DNA from: JBDTNQ01 sp039933635 | Lineage (GTDB): Bacteria > Acidobacteriota > Vicinamibacteria > Vicinamibacterales > SCN-69-37 | Assembly (NCBI GenBank): GCA_039933635.1 | Contig: JBDTNQ010000056.1 | Coordinates: forward strand, 1 to 27,343 | DNA length: 27,343 bases | Reading direction: 5' to 3' | Shown here: positions 16,377 through 23,506 of the stretch, piece by piece | Position numbering within the stretch: position 1 is the first letter of the stretch | Layout: every line of letters starts with the position of its first letter | The notes under the pieces: generated by a model | Database searches by the model: none | The model's input: the letters and a program-made list of their open reading frames with translations, nothing else | Told to the model about the DNA's origin: nothing | Made by a program: the position numbers and the translations under genes

Positions 16377-16405
16377 AACGTAGCATCGTGCGGTGGGTCG
16401 GTCAA
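16377..16405 (-). promoter_or_regulatory. Vegetative promoter of tRNA-Glu and the cAMP operon
   Basis: On the minus strand, TTGACC (16405-16400) is the -35 hexamer and TACGTT (16382-16377) the -10, separated by exactly 17 bases. The tRNA 5' end is 21 bases past the -10, so a transcript starting about seven bases after it would carry a short leader removed by RNase P. The -35 is a strong match, the -10 a moderate one. As no other promoter gap exists, it probably also serves the cyclase operon. Confidence 0.55.
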
Positions 16406-16431
16406 GTCGACCATAATCAGATGTTCGACGG

Positions 16432-17208
16432 ATGGGCACACGCCGAGTTCGCGCCATCACGCTCACGCTGGTCGCGTCGCTGTGCGGAATTGTCGGGATG
16501 AGCGCGGCGTGCACCCGCACCTCCTCGCATGCCCAGTCGGCAAACCACGGCGGCCTGGCCGGCCCTGGCGGAACCATCACGGGACGTGTGACGGTACGAG
16601 GTCCTCGGCCCGCTGTCCAACCGATTCACATGGGTCTCGATCCAACCTGCCTCGAAATCGCCGGCGCCACACCGGTCAACGACGACCTCGTGGTGGCCTC
16701 CGATGGTGCCGTGGGCAACGCGTTCGTCTACATCGCGGCCGGCTTGCCGCCTGGCGCGGCGCCCGGACCGCCAGCGACGCCCGTCGTCCTGGATCAGCAC
16801 GGCTGCCGGTTCGTGCCGCACATCCTTGGCGTCAGGGCAGGACAGCCGCTTGAGTTCGTAAACAGCGATCCGACCGAACACACCGTGCACGCTGAGCCGG
16901 GTCGGAACGCCGAGTTCAACCGGCTCCAGCCGATGCAGGGCATGCGCGAATCACACGTGTTCACCGAACCGGACGTGATGCTGCGCCTCAAGTGCGATCG
17001 GCACCCATGGATGAGCGCCTACATCGGCATCATGGAACACCCGTTCTTCGCCGTGACCGCCGCCGACGGCAGTTTCACGTTGTCAGGCGTACCTGATGGG
17101 CACTACACGGTGGCGATGTGGCACGAACAACTGGGGCGGCTCGAGCGGGAAGCGGCCATCGTCAACCAGCACGTCGTGCACGCGGACTTCATGATTGAAT
17201 CCAAGTGA
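16432..17208 (+). CDS. Exported cupredoxin-like protein with C-terminal carboxypeptidase-regulatory-like segment
   Basis: A 258-residue exported protein with a signal peptide at about 1-27. A weak lipobox-like SAAC at 24-27 leaves a lipoprotein possible. The central domain resembles a cupredoxin: EHTVH (149-153) supplies a candidate histidine and C188-D-R-H191-P-W-M194 is a plausible type 1 copper loop. The C-terminal part (VTAADGSFTLSGVPDGHYTVAMWHE, in parts, 207-231) is a carboxypeptidase-regulatory-like beta-sandwich. It lies 10 bp before ctaA, so it is probably the first gene of a heme-copper oxidase biogenesis operon, as an electron carrier or copper donor. That role is inference; the ligand geometry C-x2-H-x2-M is tighter than in classic plastocyanin. 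Confidence 0.85.
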   Translation: MGTRRVRAITLTLVASLCGIVGMSAACTRTSSHAQSANHGGLAGPGGTITGRVTVRGPRPAVQPIHMGLDPTCLEIAGATPVNDDLVVASDGAVGNAFVYIAAGLPPGAAPGPPATPVVLDQHGCRFVPHILGVRAGQPLEFVNSDPTEHTVHAEPGRNAEFNRLQPMQGMRESHVFTEPDVMLRLKCDRHPWMSAYIGIMEHPFFAVTAADGSFTLSGVPDGHYTVAMWHEQLGRLEREAAIVNQHVVHADFMIESK

Positions 17209-17218
17209 GAGTTCCACA

Positions 17219-18139
17219 GTGAGCTGGTTGAACCGGTACGCGCGTCTGCTCGCTGCCGCGACGCTGTTGCTCGTCGCCGCCGGCGGCATGGTCACGAGCA
17301 CCAACTCGGGACTCTCCGTCCCCGACTGGCCCACGACGTATGGCCGGCAGATGTTCGCCTACCCGTTGAGCCAGATGCAGGGCGGCATCTTCTACGAACA
17401 CGGTCATCGCCTGATCGCGTCGACGGTCGGCATGCTGACGATTGGTCTGGTGATCTTTCTGTGGCGCGTCGAGACGCGCGCGTGGGTGCGACGGCTGGGG
17501 TGGCTGGCGCTCGGCGCGGTCATCGCGCAGGGCGTGCTCGGCGGGCTCACCGTGCTCCTGATGCTGCCTGACGCGATCTCGATCAGTCATGCGGGGCTGG
17601 CACAACTGTTCTTCGCGCTCACAGTGACGATTGCGCTCGTCACCTCGCGCCGGTGGCGCACGCCACCGGCCCCACCGGTGAACGACCCGGGCCTTCGCCG
17701 ATGGGCACCCGTCTTGACGGTGCTCGTGTATGGCCAGATCCTCCTCGGTGCCACAATGCGGCATACGGGCGCCGGGCTGGCGATTCCTGACTTCCCACTC
17801 TCGTATGGACACATCATCCCGCCGATGTGGTCCCAGCCCATTGCCATCCACTTCGCCCACCGGGTCGGTGCGTTGATCGTCGCTTCCGTCGCGGCGCCGA
17901 TCATCGGGACGGTGTTCAGCCGCCATGGCGGGCGGCCGGAATTACGGCATCCCGCCGGGCTGCTGACCGTGCTGATCGCAACCCAGATCGGGCTTGGGGC
18001 GTATGTCGTCCTGAGTGGCAAACAGCCGATCATCAACACCTTGCACGTCACCACCGGCGCTCTGGTGTTCGTCACGTCACTCGTATTGACGCTCCGGCTC
18101 TTTCGAGTACGCTTCGACGACGCGGTGAGTTCTGTATGA
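17219..18139 (+). CDS. ctaA: Heme A synthase (CtaA/COX15)
   Basis: A 306-residue inner-membrane enzyme that converts heme O into heme A by oxidising the C8 methyl group, needed for aa3-type terminal oxidases. About eight helices form two homologous halves. The words STNSGLSVPDWPTTYG and YEHGHRLIAS in the first half, ISHAGLAQ in the middle, and IPDFPLSYG and IHFAHRVGA in the second half carry the conserved heme-ligand histidines. The GTG at 17219 gives the family's usual N terminus; an in-frame TTG at 17195 would overlap the previous gene. The stop overlaps the start of ctaB (ATGA). Its substrate is made by the next gene product. Confidence 0.93.
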   Translation: MSWLNRYARLLAAATLLLVAAGGMVTSTNSGLSVPDWPTTYGRQMFAYPLSQMQGGIFYEHGHRLIASTVGMLTIGLVIFLWRVETRAWVRRLGWLALGAVIAQGVLGGLTVLLMLPDAISISHAGLAQLFFALTVTIALVTSRRWRTPPAPPVNDPGLRRWAPVLTVLVYGQILLGATMRHTGAGLAIPDFPLSYGHIIPPMWSQPIAIHFAHRVGALIVASVAAPIIGTVFSRHGGRPELRHPAGLLTVLIATQIGLGAYVVLSGKQPIINTLHVTTGALVFVTSLVLTLRLFRVRFDDAVSSV

Positions 18140-19044
18140 AGCCCGACGCGATCCCTTACACGAAATCCAACGCCATGACGTCGTCGACCTCGAAGATGGG
18201 CGACCTGTTGATTCTCGCCAAAGTCCGTGTGAACGCCCTGGTGGTGCTGACGACGGCGGGCGGATACTACATGGCGCATCCGGCGGACCTGGACCCGATC
18301 GTGCTCGGCCTGACATGCCTGGGCACGGCCCTCGTCGCCAGCGGCGCCTCGGGAATCAATCAGGTCTACGAGCGCGACCGTGATCGTCTGATGGACCGCA
18401 CACGGCAGAGGCCCATCGCAGACGGCCGTATGTCGGTCGCCCGAGGCACCCTCGTGTCCGTGCTGTTGGCGGTTGCGGGCCTGGGCATCCTGTGGGCATT
18501 CTCAACACGGGCTGCGGCGACGGTCGCGCTCGCAACGCTCATCAGCTACGCCGCGGTCTACACGCCGCTCAAGGGCCGAACATCCCTTTCCACCGTGATT
18601 GGCGCGGTGCCCGGCGCGTTGCCGGCGCTCATCGGCTGGGCCGCCGTGCGCGGCAACGTCAGCGGCATCGAACCGTGGACGCTCTTTCTGATTCAGTTCC
18701 TCTGGCAACTGCCGCATTTCCTGGCGATCGCGTGGATCTACCGCGAAGACTACGCACGGGCGGGCATGCCGATGCTGACAGTGGTCGACAGGCACGGCGT
18801 CATGACGGGCGCACAGACGACGCTCTGGGCCGCCACACTGATTCCGTTCAGCCTGCTTCCGTATCTCTTTCACATGACGACGGTCGCCTACGCACTGGGT
18901 GCGCTGGTCCTGGGCATCGCGCAGCTGATCCTGGCGTTCGGCTTCGCACGCCACCGTTCAATCGCCAACGCGCGCACGCTGTTCCTCGCATCGATCATCT
19001 ATCTGCCGCTGCTGTGGATCCTGATGGTCGTGGCGCGACGGTAG
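18136..19044 (+). CDS. ctaB: Protoheme IX farnesyltransferase, heme O synthase (CtaB)
   Basis: A 302-residue membrane prenyltransferase of the UbiA family that adds farnesyl to protoheme to give heme O. The first aspartate-rich motif reads NQVYERDRDRLMDRTRQRP, and the second motif region reads YREDYARAGMPML. The words YTPLKGRTS, GAVPGALPALIGWAA and FLWQLPHFLAIAWIYR are diagnostic. About eight helices fill the rest. The ATG at 18136 overlaps the ctaA stop, so the two steps of heme A synthesis are translationally coupled. A DUF420 membrane protein follows 41 bp later. Confidence 0.95.
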   Translation: MKPDAIPYTKSNAMTSSTSKMGDLLILAKVRVNALVVLTTAGGYYMAHPADLDPIVLGLTCLGTALVASGASGINQVYERDRDRLMDRTRQRPIADGRMSVARGTLVSVLLAVAGLGILWAFSTRAAATVALATLISYAAVYTPLKGRTSLSTVIGAVPGALPALIGWAAVRGNVSGIEPWTLFLIQFLWQLPHFLAIAWIYREDYARAGMPMLTVVDRHGVMTGAQTTLWAATLIPFSLLPYLFHMTTVAYALGALVLGIAQLILAFGFARHRSIANARTLFLASIIYLPLLWILMVVARR

Positions 19045-19085
19045 GGTACGGCGTCAACGACGCCGCCGCCGAAGGAGATGCTCCC

Positions 19086-19502
19086 CTGACTGTCACTGAT
19101 CTGCCGCTGCTGAACGCGATCCTGAATGGCACGGCTGGCGTGTTGCTGCTGTTCGGCTGGTGGAAGATCAAGCAGCGACGGATTCAGATCCACCGGCGCT
19201 TCATGATCGCGGCGTTCGTCACGTCCGCGCTCTTTCTGACGTCGTATCTGACCTACCACGCGCAGATTGGCTCGAAACCGTTTCCGGGCATCGGTCTCGC
19301 GCGCGTGGTCTATTTCTCGATCCTGATCCCGCACGTCATCCTGGCGGCAGTGGTGTTGCCTCTGGCGCTCCTGACGCTGCGCCGCGGCCTGATTCGTGAC
19401 GACGCCCGCCACCGCAGGATCGCACGCATCACATTTCCGATCTGGATGTTCGTGTCGGTGACCGGCGTGGTCGTCTATCTGATGCTCTATCAGATGTACT
19501 GA
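19086..19502 (+). CDS. DUF420 membrane protein, probable CTG start
   Basis: A 138-residue protein with four membrane helices and the DUF420 words LPLLNAILNG, QIHRRFMIAAF, YLTYHA and PHVILAAVVLPLALLTL. The conserved histidines (IHRRFM, YHAQIG, PHVILA) are in place. Members of this family sit in cytochrome oxidase operons; one is required for assembly of a Gram-positive aa3 oxidase. No ATG, GTG or TTG is in frame between the ctaB stop and the first helix. The best start is CTG at 19086, preceded by AAGGAG (19072-19077) at eight bases, giving MTVTDLPLLN, which matches the family's usual N terminus. It completes the operon with ctaA and ctaB. Confidence 0.85.
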   Translation: MTVTDLPLLNAILNGTAGVLLLFGWWKIKQRRIQIHRRFMIAAFVTSALFLTSYLTYHAQIGSKPFPGIGLARVVYFSILIPHVILAAVVLPLALLTLRRGLIRDDARHRRIARITFPIWMFVSVTGVVVYLMLYQMY

Positions 19503-19551
19503 GCTCTCCTGGTAGGCCCCAAGGGCTCCGTCGCCGACGACACTCGGGGGA

Positions 19552-19653
19552 TCAGTCCACCGTGAGGATGACCCCATCAGCCGGCAGCCCCTTCGAGGGC
19601 GCCAGTTGCTTGATAACCTCGACGACCGCGAACACGGACGCAGCGACAACCAT
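19552..19653 (-). CDS. Possible 33-residue hydrophobic small protein
   Basis: On the minus strand an ATG at 19653 is preceded four bases earlier by GGAGG and opens a frame of 33 codons to a TGA at 19552. The product begins MVVAASVFAVVEVIKQL and ends GVILTVD. The N-terminal 17 residues are hydrophobic enough for a short amphipathic or membrane helix. It lies downstream of, and on the same strand as, the CsoR-type gene, after that gene's terminator-like repeat. It resembles no family I know. The evidence is the ribosome site and clean frame only. Confidence 0.35.
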   Translation of the reverse strand: MVVAASVFAVVEVIKQLAPSKGLPADGVILTVD

Positions 19654-19762
19654 GGCACCTCCGTCAGGGCATGGCTATCTTAGGCGCGGAGGAATGAATG
19701 TACGCGGCCGTTCCCGCGGGAAGAGCGGTGAAGGTGGGCCCGATCGTGCGTGAGCAGTGAGT

Positions 19763-19791
19763 AGTTCAGGGGTTCGCGGAACCCCTGAACT
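19763..19791. terminator. Perfect 13-bp inverted repeat after the CsoR-type gene
   Basis: AGTTCAGGGGTTC (19763-19775) and GAACCCCTGAACT (19779-19791) pair perfectly around GCG. The repeat starts 14 bases past the stop of the minus-strand metal-sensor gene, where a terminator is expected. No T-run follows on either strand, so it would be a non-canonical terminator or a protein binding site. Confidence 0.5.
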
Positions 19792-19804
19792 GTGAAGATC
19801 GCCC

Positions 19805-20137
19805 CTACTTTCCGAACCGGTCGAAAATGTCGACGAGCTCGTTCAAGGCTTTTCGGGTCTCGCCTTCGCCCTTGGCGATGCCATCCTGCACACAATGGTC
19901 GACGTGGTGCCGGAAGATGGCGAGACCGATGCGGTTGAGGGCGGCTTCCGCGGCCGCCAGCTGTTGCAGGATTTCGATGCAGGATCGCGGCTCTTCGATC
20001 ATGCGCCGGATGCCACGCACCTGTCCCTCGATGCGGTTCAGACGCCGCACGAGGGCCTGCTGGTCATAGGCTTCCAGCGCGGCCGACGGGGTCTCGTCGG
20101 ACAGGCGTTCGTCCACCACAGGTATTGTCTGAATCAT
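19805..20137 (-). CDS. csoR: CsoR/RcnR-family copper-sensing repressor
   Basis: A 110-residue DNA-binding metal sensor of the DUF156 family. The core begins RRLNRIEGQVRGIRRMIEE (31-49). The Cu(I) ligands of the CsoR subgroup are all present: C53 in SCIEIL and H78 and C82 in HVDHC, so copper rather than nickel or formaldehyde is the likely signal. An N-terminal extension of about 28 residues precedes the core. The ATG at 20137 has a GGGGGAG site about ten bases upstream; the frame extends further to 20221 without one. It is divergent from the hydrolase at 20263. No copper exporter or chaperone is beside it, so its target is probably elsewhere, itself, or the divergent gene. Confidence 0.9.
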   Translation of the reverse strand: MIQTIPVVDERLSDETPSAALEAYDQQALVRRLNRIEGQVRGIRRMIEEPRSCIEILQQLAAAEAALNRIGLAIFRHHVDHCVQDGIAKGEGETRKALNELVDIFDRFGK

Positions 20138-20262
20138 TGCGGATTTCTCCCCCTTGGTGCGGAATACGACGGGGCCGCGCAAGTGTTGCGCGGTGAAACC
20201 CGCGCCGCACCATCGCCTCACGAATTAATGTGGCGCGGCGGACACACAATGGACAAAGTGGA

Positions 20263-21003
20263 ATGACAACTTTGGTTCTCATCCCAGGAATTCAGGGTCG
20301 TTTCGAGTGGATGGCGCCGGCCATCGCCGAACTGAGCCGCCGCTACCGGGTCCTGACGTTCTCGCTGAACGCTATCGACGCTGACCGGTTCTTCGACGGG
20401 TGCGTTGAACGCATCGATCGCCTGCTGGACGACGCAGGAGCGTCGAGCGCGGTCATCGCGGGGATCTCGTTCGGCGGCCTGGTGGCGCTGCGCTACGCGG
20501 CCACACGGCCGGCAAGAACAATCGGCCTGGTCCTGACCTCGACCCCCTCACCGCGCTGGCCGCTGGATCCGGTATCGGCGCGCTACACACAACGCCCACG
20601 TCTGGCGCTGCCGGCCTTCGCCTTGCGTGCCGTTCCACGGCTCGCGCCCGAGATCGCCGCGAGCTACCCCGGCTGGCTGGGCCGGCTGCGCTTTACCGTC
20701 GGGCACCTCGCCCGTGTGCTGCGGTACCCGATGGCCCCGCGGAAGATGGCCTCGTGGGTGAACGCATGGCAGGCGGCCGACCTGGCGTCGGATTGCCGCC
20801 GGGTGCTGGCTCCCACGCTGGTCGTCACCGGGGAGCCAGCCCTTGACCGGGTGGTGCCCGTCACCAGCACACTGGACTACCTGACGCTCATCCCAGGGGC
20901 TCGCCACGTCACGCTCGAGCGGACAGGACACCTGGGCTTCCTCACGCGGCCGCAAGCCTACGCGGGTGTGGTCACTGAGTTCGTGGACGGCGCCGCGGAA
21001 TGA
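20263..21003 (+). CDS. Alpha/beta-fold hydrolase
   Basis: A 246-residue alpha/beta hydrolase of the serine type. The nucleophile elbow is G-I-S69-F-G-G; the acid is probably D195 (EPALDRVV) and the base H223 (ERTGHLGF). The N-terminal strand reads LVLIPGIQG, with the oxyanion-hole backbone. A helical cap of about 80 residues lies between 95 and 175. No membrane helix or signal peptide is seen, so it should act in the cytoplasm on an ester or similar small substrate. The ATG at 20263 is the first after the divergent promoter region; a GTG at 20230 is in frame but sits inside it. The substrate is unknown. Confidence 0.85.
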   Translation: MTTLVLIPGIQGRFEWMAPAIAELSRRYRVLTFSLNAIDADRFFDGCVERIDRLLDDAGASSAVIAGISFGGLVALRYAATRPARTIGLVLTSTPSPRWPLDPVSARYTQRPRLALPAFALRAVPRLAPEIAASYPGWLGRLRFTVGHLARVLRYPMAPRKMASWVNAWQAADLASDCRRVLAPTLVVTGEPALDRVVPVTSTLDYLTLIPGARHVTLERTGHLGFLTRPQAYAGVVTEFVDGAAE

Positions 21004-21375
21004 TTTCAGATTTCTACCATGGAGGCATGGAGGCGCTTGGCGGGCAGTTCGGTTCATTCTCGACCCCTCGCCACGGTCGGCACGCTGGACGCGTCTGAAC
21101 AAAAGCCATTGCACGGATCGGGCAAGTGGACAACTTCATGACCCGGCGGCCCGGCTCTGCCGGGCTGAGACGGCGGTGTGCGGCGTTCGAAGAAGCGGCG
21201 CCCAGAGATTCCGGCGCTCATTCGAACGCCGCACATCGTCGTCCACGCCGCCGGAGGCGGCTCGCCGGGTCATCCACCGTATGGCTCCCTCCGCCTCCAT
21301 GCCTCCATGGTGGATAGCCATTGTTGGCAACCTTCGCCTCGAAGCCTGGACACGATCCCCTGATACGATCGCGGC
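21004..21375. other. Intergenic DNA holding an inverted-repeat element
   Basis: About 370 bases between two hydrolase genes, almost wholly occupied by the element at 21016-21311. The remaining 60 bases before the second hydrolase have a weak TGATACGAT promoter-like word at 21361 and nothing else recognisable. No protein-coding frame here looks real. Confidence 0.55.
21016..21311. mobile_element. 296-bp inverted-repeat (foldback, MITE-like) element
   Basis: Both ends are the same perfect 20-base word, inverted: 21016-21035 and 21292-21311. Nested inside are ATGACCCGGCG (21138-21148) against CGCCGGGTCAT (21263-21273), and TGTGCGGCGTTCGAA (21177-21191) against TTCGAACGCCGCACA (21221-21235). Each arm also carries its own small hairpin (21149-21165 and 21247-21261). 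RNA or single-stranded DNA could fold into one long imperfect stem. There is no open reading frame for a transposase, so it would need one in trans. No target-site duplication was obvious. A solo end lies at 11449. Confidence 0.6.
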
Positions 21376-22008
21376 TTGTCCCTGATGATTCCCGGGCCCT
21401 TGGGCCCCCTCGAAGCGCTCCTCGACCTGCCCTCCCGTCCGCCGCGCGCGGCGGTGGTCTTCGGCCACCCGCATCCCAAGCAGGGCGGCGGTGGCACCAT
21501 GCACACGAAGGCCGTTTACCAGGGTGCCAAAGGGCTGGCCCGCATCGGCTGCGCGGTGCTGCGCTTCAATTTCCGTGGGGTGGGCGCCAGCGCCGGCGCC
21601 TTTGACGAGGGCCTCGGCGAACGCGAGGACTTCGTGGCGGCGATCGACTACATGGCCGCGGCGTATCCCGAGGTGCCGCTCTGGACCGCGGGCTTCTCGT
21701 TCGGAGCATGGGTCGCTCTCGAGACCGGGTCCGTCGATCCGCGCGTCTCGGCCCTCATCGGGATTGCTCCACCGGTTCGCCGGGAGGGCTACGTGTTCGA
21801 ACACATCCTCCAATCGACGAAGCCCAAGTTCTTCGTGCAAGGCAGCCTCGACGAAGTGTGTTCGATGAAGGACATGTGGGCGTTCTATGCGACGCTGAAG
21901 GAGCCGAAGGAGCTGGCCGTGATCGACGGCGCCGACCACCTGTTCACGGGCCGCGCGGCCGAGGTCGGCGAGGCGCTCGAGGACCTGCTGGCAGATTTCG
22001 AAGGCTGA
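21376..22008 (+). CDS. Alpha/beta hydrolase, dienelactone-hydrolase-like (COG2945 type)
   Basis: A 210-residue cytoplasmic alpha/beta hydrolase. The words GHPHPKQGGGTMHTK (30-44, in parts) and RFNFRGVGASAGAFDEGLGE (63-82) mark the small COG2945 group. The triad is S108 (GFSFGAW), D159 (GSLDEV) and H188 (GADHLF). It is compact, with almost no cap. The frame starts at TTG 21376 or ATG 21385; no ribosome site decides between them. It follows the inverted-repeat element and ends three bases before the DUF1684 gene, with which it is probably cotranscribed. The physiological substrate is unknown. Confidence 0.88.
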   Translation: MSLMIPGPLGPLEALLDLPSRPPRAAVVFGHPHPKQGGGGTMHTKAVYQGAKGLARIGCAVLRFNFRGVGASAGAFDEGLGEREDFVAAIDYMAAAYPEVPLWTAGFSFGAWVALETGSVDPRVSALIGIAPPVRREGYVFEHILQSTKPKFFVQGSLDEVCSMKDMWAFYATLKEPKELAVIDGADHLFTGRAAEVGEALEDLLADFEG

Positions 22009-22011
22009 CCT

Positions 22012-22626
22012 ATGAAAGCGTGCATGGCCCTGCTGCCCGTCGTCCTGTCGATCGCCTGCAGTTCCGGCCCATCGGCCCCTGTCGATCAGCGGCCCTATCA
22101 AGCGCGTCTGCAGGCCGCGCGCGCCGCCAAAGACGACGCCATGCGCGCCGCAGACAATCCCTATTCGCCGGTGCCGGCGGCGCAACGGGCATCGTTCCCG
22201 GGCGTGGCCTATTTCCCGATCAACGAGAGCTATCACGTACCGGCGGCGCTCACGGAAATCCCGTCGAATCCGCCGGTGATGATTTCAGTCCCGAACTCCG
22301 CGCACCAGCTCGAACAGAAGGTCAAGGTCGGCTCGCTGAAGTTCACGATCGGCGGCGTGCCCTACTCGCTGTCGGCGTTCGCGGAAGATGCGGGCGACGT
22401 GCGGCGCCTCTGGGTACCGTTCCGCGATCTCACATCCGGCTCCGCCACGTACGGCGGCGGACGGTACGTCGACCTCGAACGCACGCCCACGGGTCTCTAC
22501 GACCTCGATTTCAACACCGCCTATCAGCCCAACTGCGTTTACGACAGCAACTGGGTGTGCCCCTATCCTCCGAACGAAAACCGCCTGCCGATCGCGGTCG
22601 AAGCGGGCGAGCGTTTGCGTCAGTAA
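22012..22626 (+). CDS. DUF1684 lipoprotein
   Basis: A 204-residue protein with a short signal peptide and lipobox-like LSIAC at 12-16. The mature part is the DUF1684 fold, with the words AAKDDAMRAADNPYSPV (38-54), FPGVAYFPINESYHV, LWVPFRDLTSGSATYGGGRY and DFNTAYQPNCVYDSNWVCPYPPNENRLPI (in parts). The conserved YGGGRY, DFN and CPYPPNENRLP motifs are intact. Its biochemical role is not established. It starts three bases after the hydrolase and ends four bases before the SirB1-like gene, so the three form one transcription unit. Confidence 0.88.
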   Translation: MKACMALLPVVLSIACSSGPSAPVDQRPYQARLQAARAAKDDAMRAADNPYSPVPAAQRASFPGVAYFPINESYHVPAALTEIPSNPPVMISVPNSAHQLEQKVKVGSLKFTIGGVPYSLSAFAEDAGDVRRLWVPFRDLTSGSATYGGGRYVDLERTPTGLYDLDFNTAYQPNCVYDSNWVCPYPPNENRLPIAVEAGERLRQ

Positions 22627-22630
22627 TTCC

Positions 22631-23494
22631 GTGCCCGTCCGATTGTCGTCGCTCGTCACCGAATTGGAGTCGGCGCTGGCTGCCGGCTCACACGGCCTCG
22701 CGCGGGCCGCCCTCCTGCTCTGTCGCGTCGAATCTCCGGAATTCGTCATCGAACCCGCGCTCGTCACCCTGACAGATCTCGGTCATCGCGCCCGCGCGCT
22801 CGTCGCGGGTACCGAGGGCCCTGTCCGCGCACGGCTAGCAGCGATCAATCACCTATTGTTCGAGGTCGAAGGCTTTCGCGGCGATCGCGAGCGCTATGAC
22901 GATGTGCGGAACAGCCTGCTGGCCGTCGTGCTCGAGCGGAAGCGCGGTATTCCCATCACGCTCGCGGTTGTCTACATGACCGTGGCGCAGGCGGCTGGCG
23001 TGGACGTCATGGGCGTCGCGTTCCCCGGCCATTTCCTCATGCGCGTCCCGCGCGACGCGGGTGACGATAGCGGCCCGCTGATGCTGGATCCGTTCGACGA
23101 GGGGCGCGAACTCGACCGCGTTGCGCTCGAGCGGCTTCTGGCGCAACACGCGGGCGACGAGGTGCCGTTGGAGCCGGGACTGCTGCTGCCCTGCTCGACG
23201 CGTCACATCGTCGTGCGCATGCTGAACAACATGAAGCGTCTGTACGTGGGCGCGCGGTCCTTCGCCCAGGCGTGGCACGTCACGGACCTCCTGATTGCCC
23301 TGGACGGCCGTCAGTCCGAGGACATGCGCGACCGCGGATTGATCGCGTATCACCTGGACGACTTCGCACCCGCCCTGCTCGACCTCGAGACCTACCTCGC
23401 GATGGATCGCGATGATGATGGCGACCACGACGAGCGGCAGCAGATTCGGGAGCACGTCGCCGCGCTGCGGCGCCGGGTGGCGGGGATGAACTGA
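22631..23494 (+). CDS. SirB1-like transglutaminase-fold protein
   Basis: A 287-residue cytoplasmic protein with the SirB1 architecture. The transglutaminase-like core has the words YDDVRNSLLAVVLERKRGIPITLAVVYM (94-121, in parts) and GVAFPGHFLMRVP. A C-terminal helical segment with TPR-like pairs follows (about 200-280; RMLNNMKRLYVGARSFAQAWHVTDLLIALD, in parts). The catalytic cysteine of true transglutaminases is absent in the usual place, as in many SirB1 proteins, so an enzymatic role is doubtful. The start is GTG at 22631, four bases after the DUF1684 gene; the frame is open further upstream within that gene. It ends the unit that began at 21376. Confidence 0.88.
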   Translation: MPVRLSSLVTELESALAAGSHGLARAALLLCRVESPEFVIEPALVTLTDLGHRARALVAGTEGPVRARLAAINHLLFEVEGFRGDRERYDDVRNSLLAVVLERKRGIPITLAVVYMTVAQAAGVDVMGVAFPGHFLMRVPRDAGDDSGPLMLDPFDEGRELDRVALERLLAQHAGDEVPLEPGLLLPCSTRHIVVRMLNNMKRLYVGARSFAQAWHVTDLLIALDGRQSEDMRDRGLIAYHLDDFAPALLDLETYLAMDRDDDGDHDERQQIREHVAALRRRVAGMN

Positions 23495-23506
23495 TGCATC
23501 GGGGCG

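Larger units (their letters stand above)
19503..19804. other. Gap between convergent genes
   Basis: About 300 bases between the DUF420 gene (+) and the CsoR-type gene (-). The gap holds the possible small minus-strand protein at 19552-19653 and the 29-base perfect inverted repeat at 19763-19791. No other signal was found. Confidence 0.5.

Noticed and set aside
20231..20247. TGGCGC as a second sigma-54 -24 element
   Set aside because: No GC at the required ten-base spacing with a TTGC -12 element.
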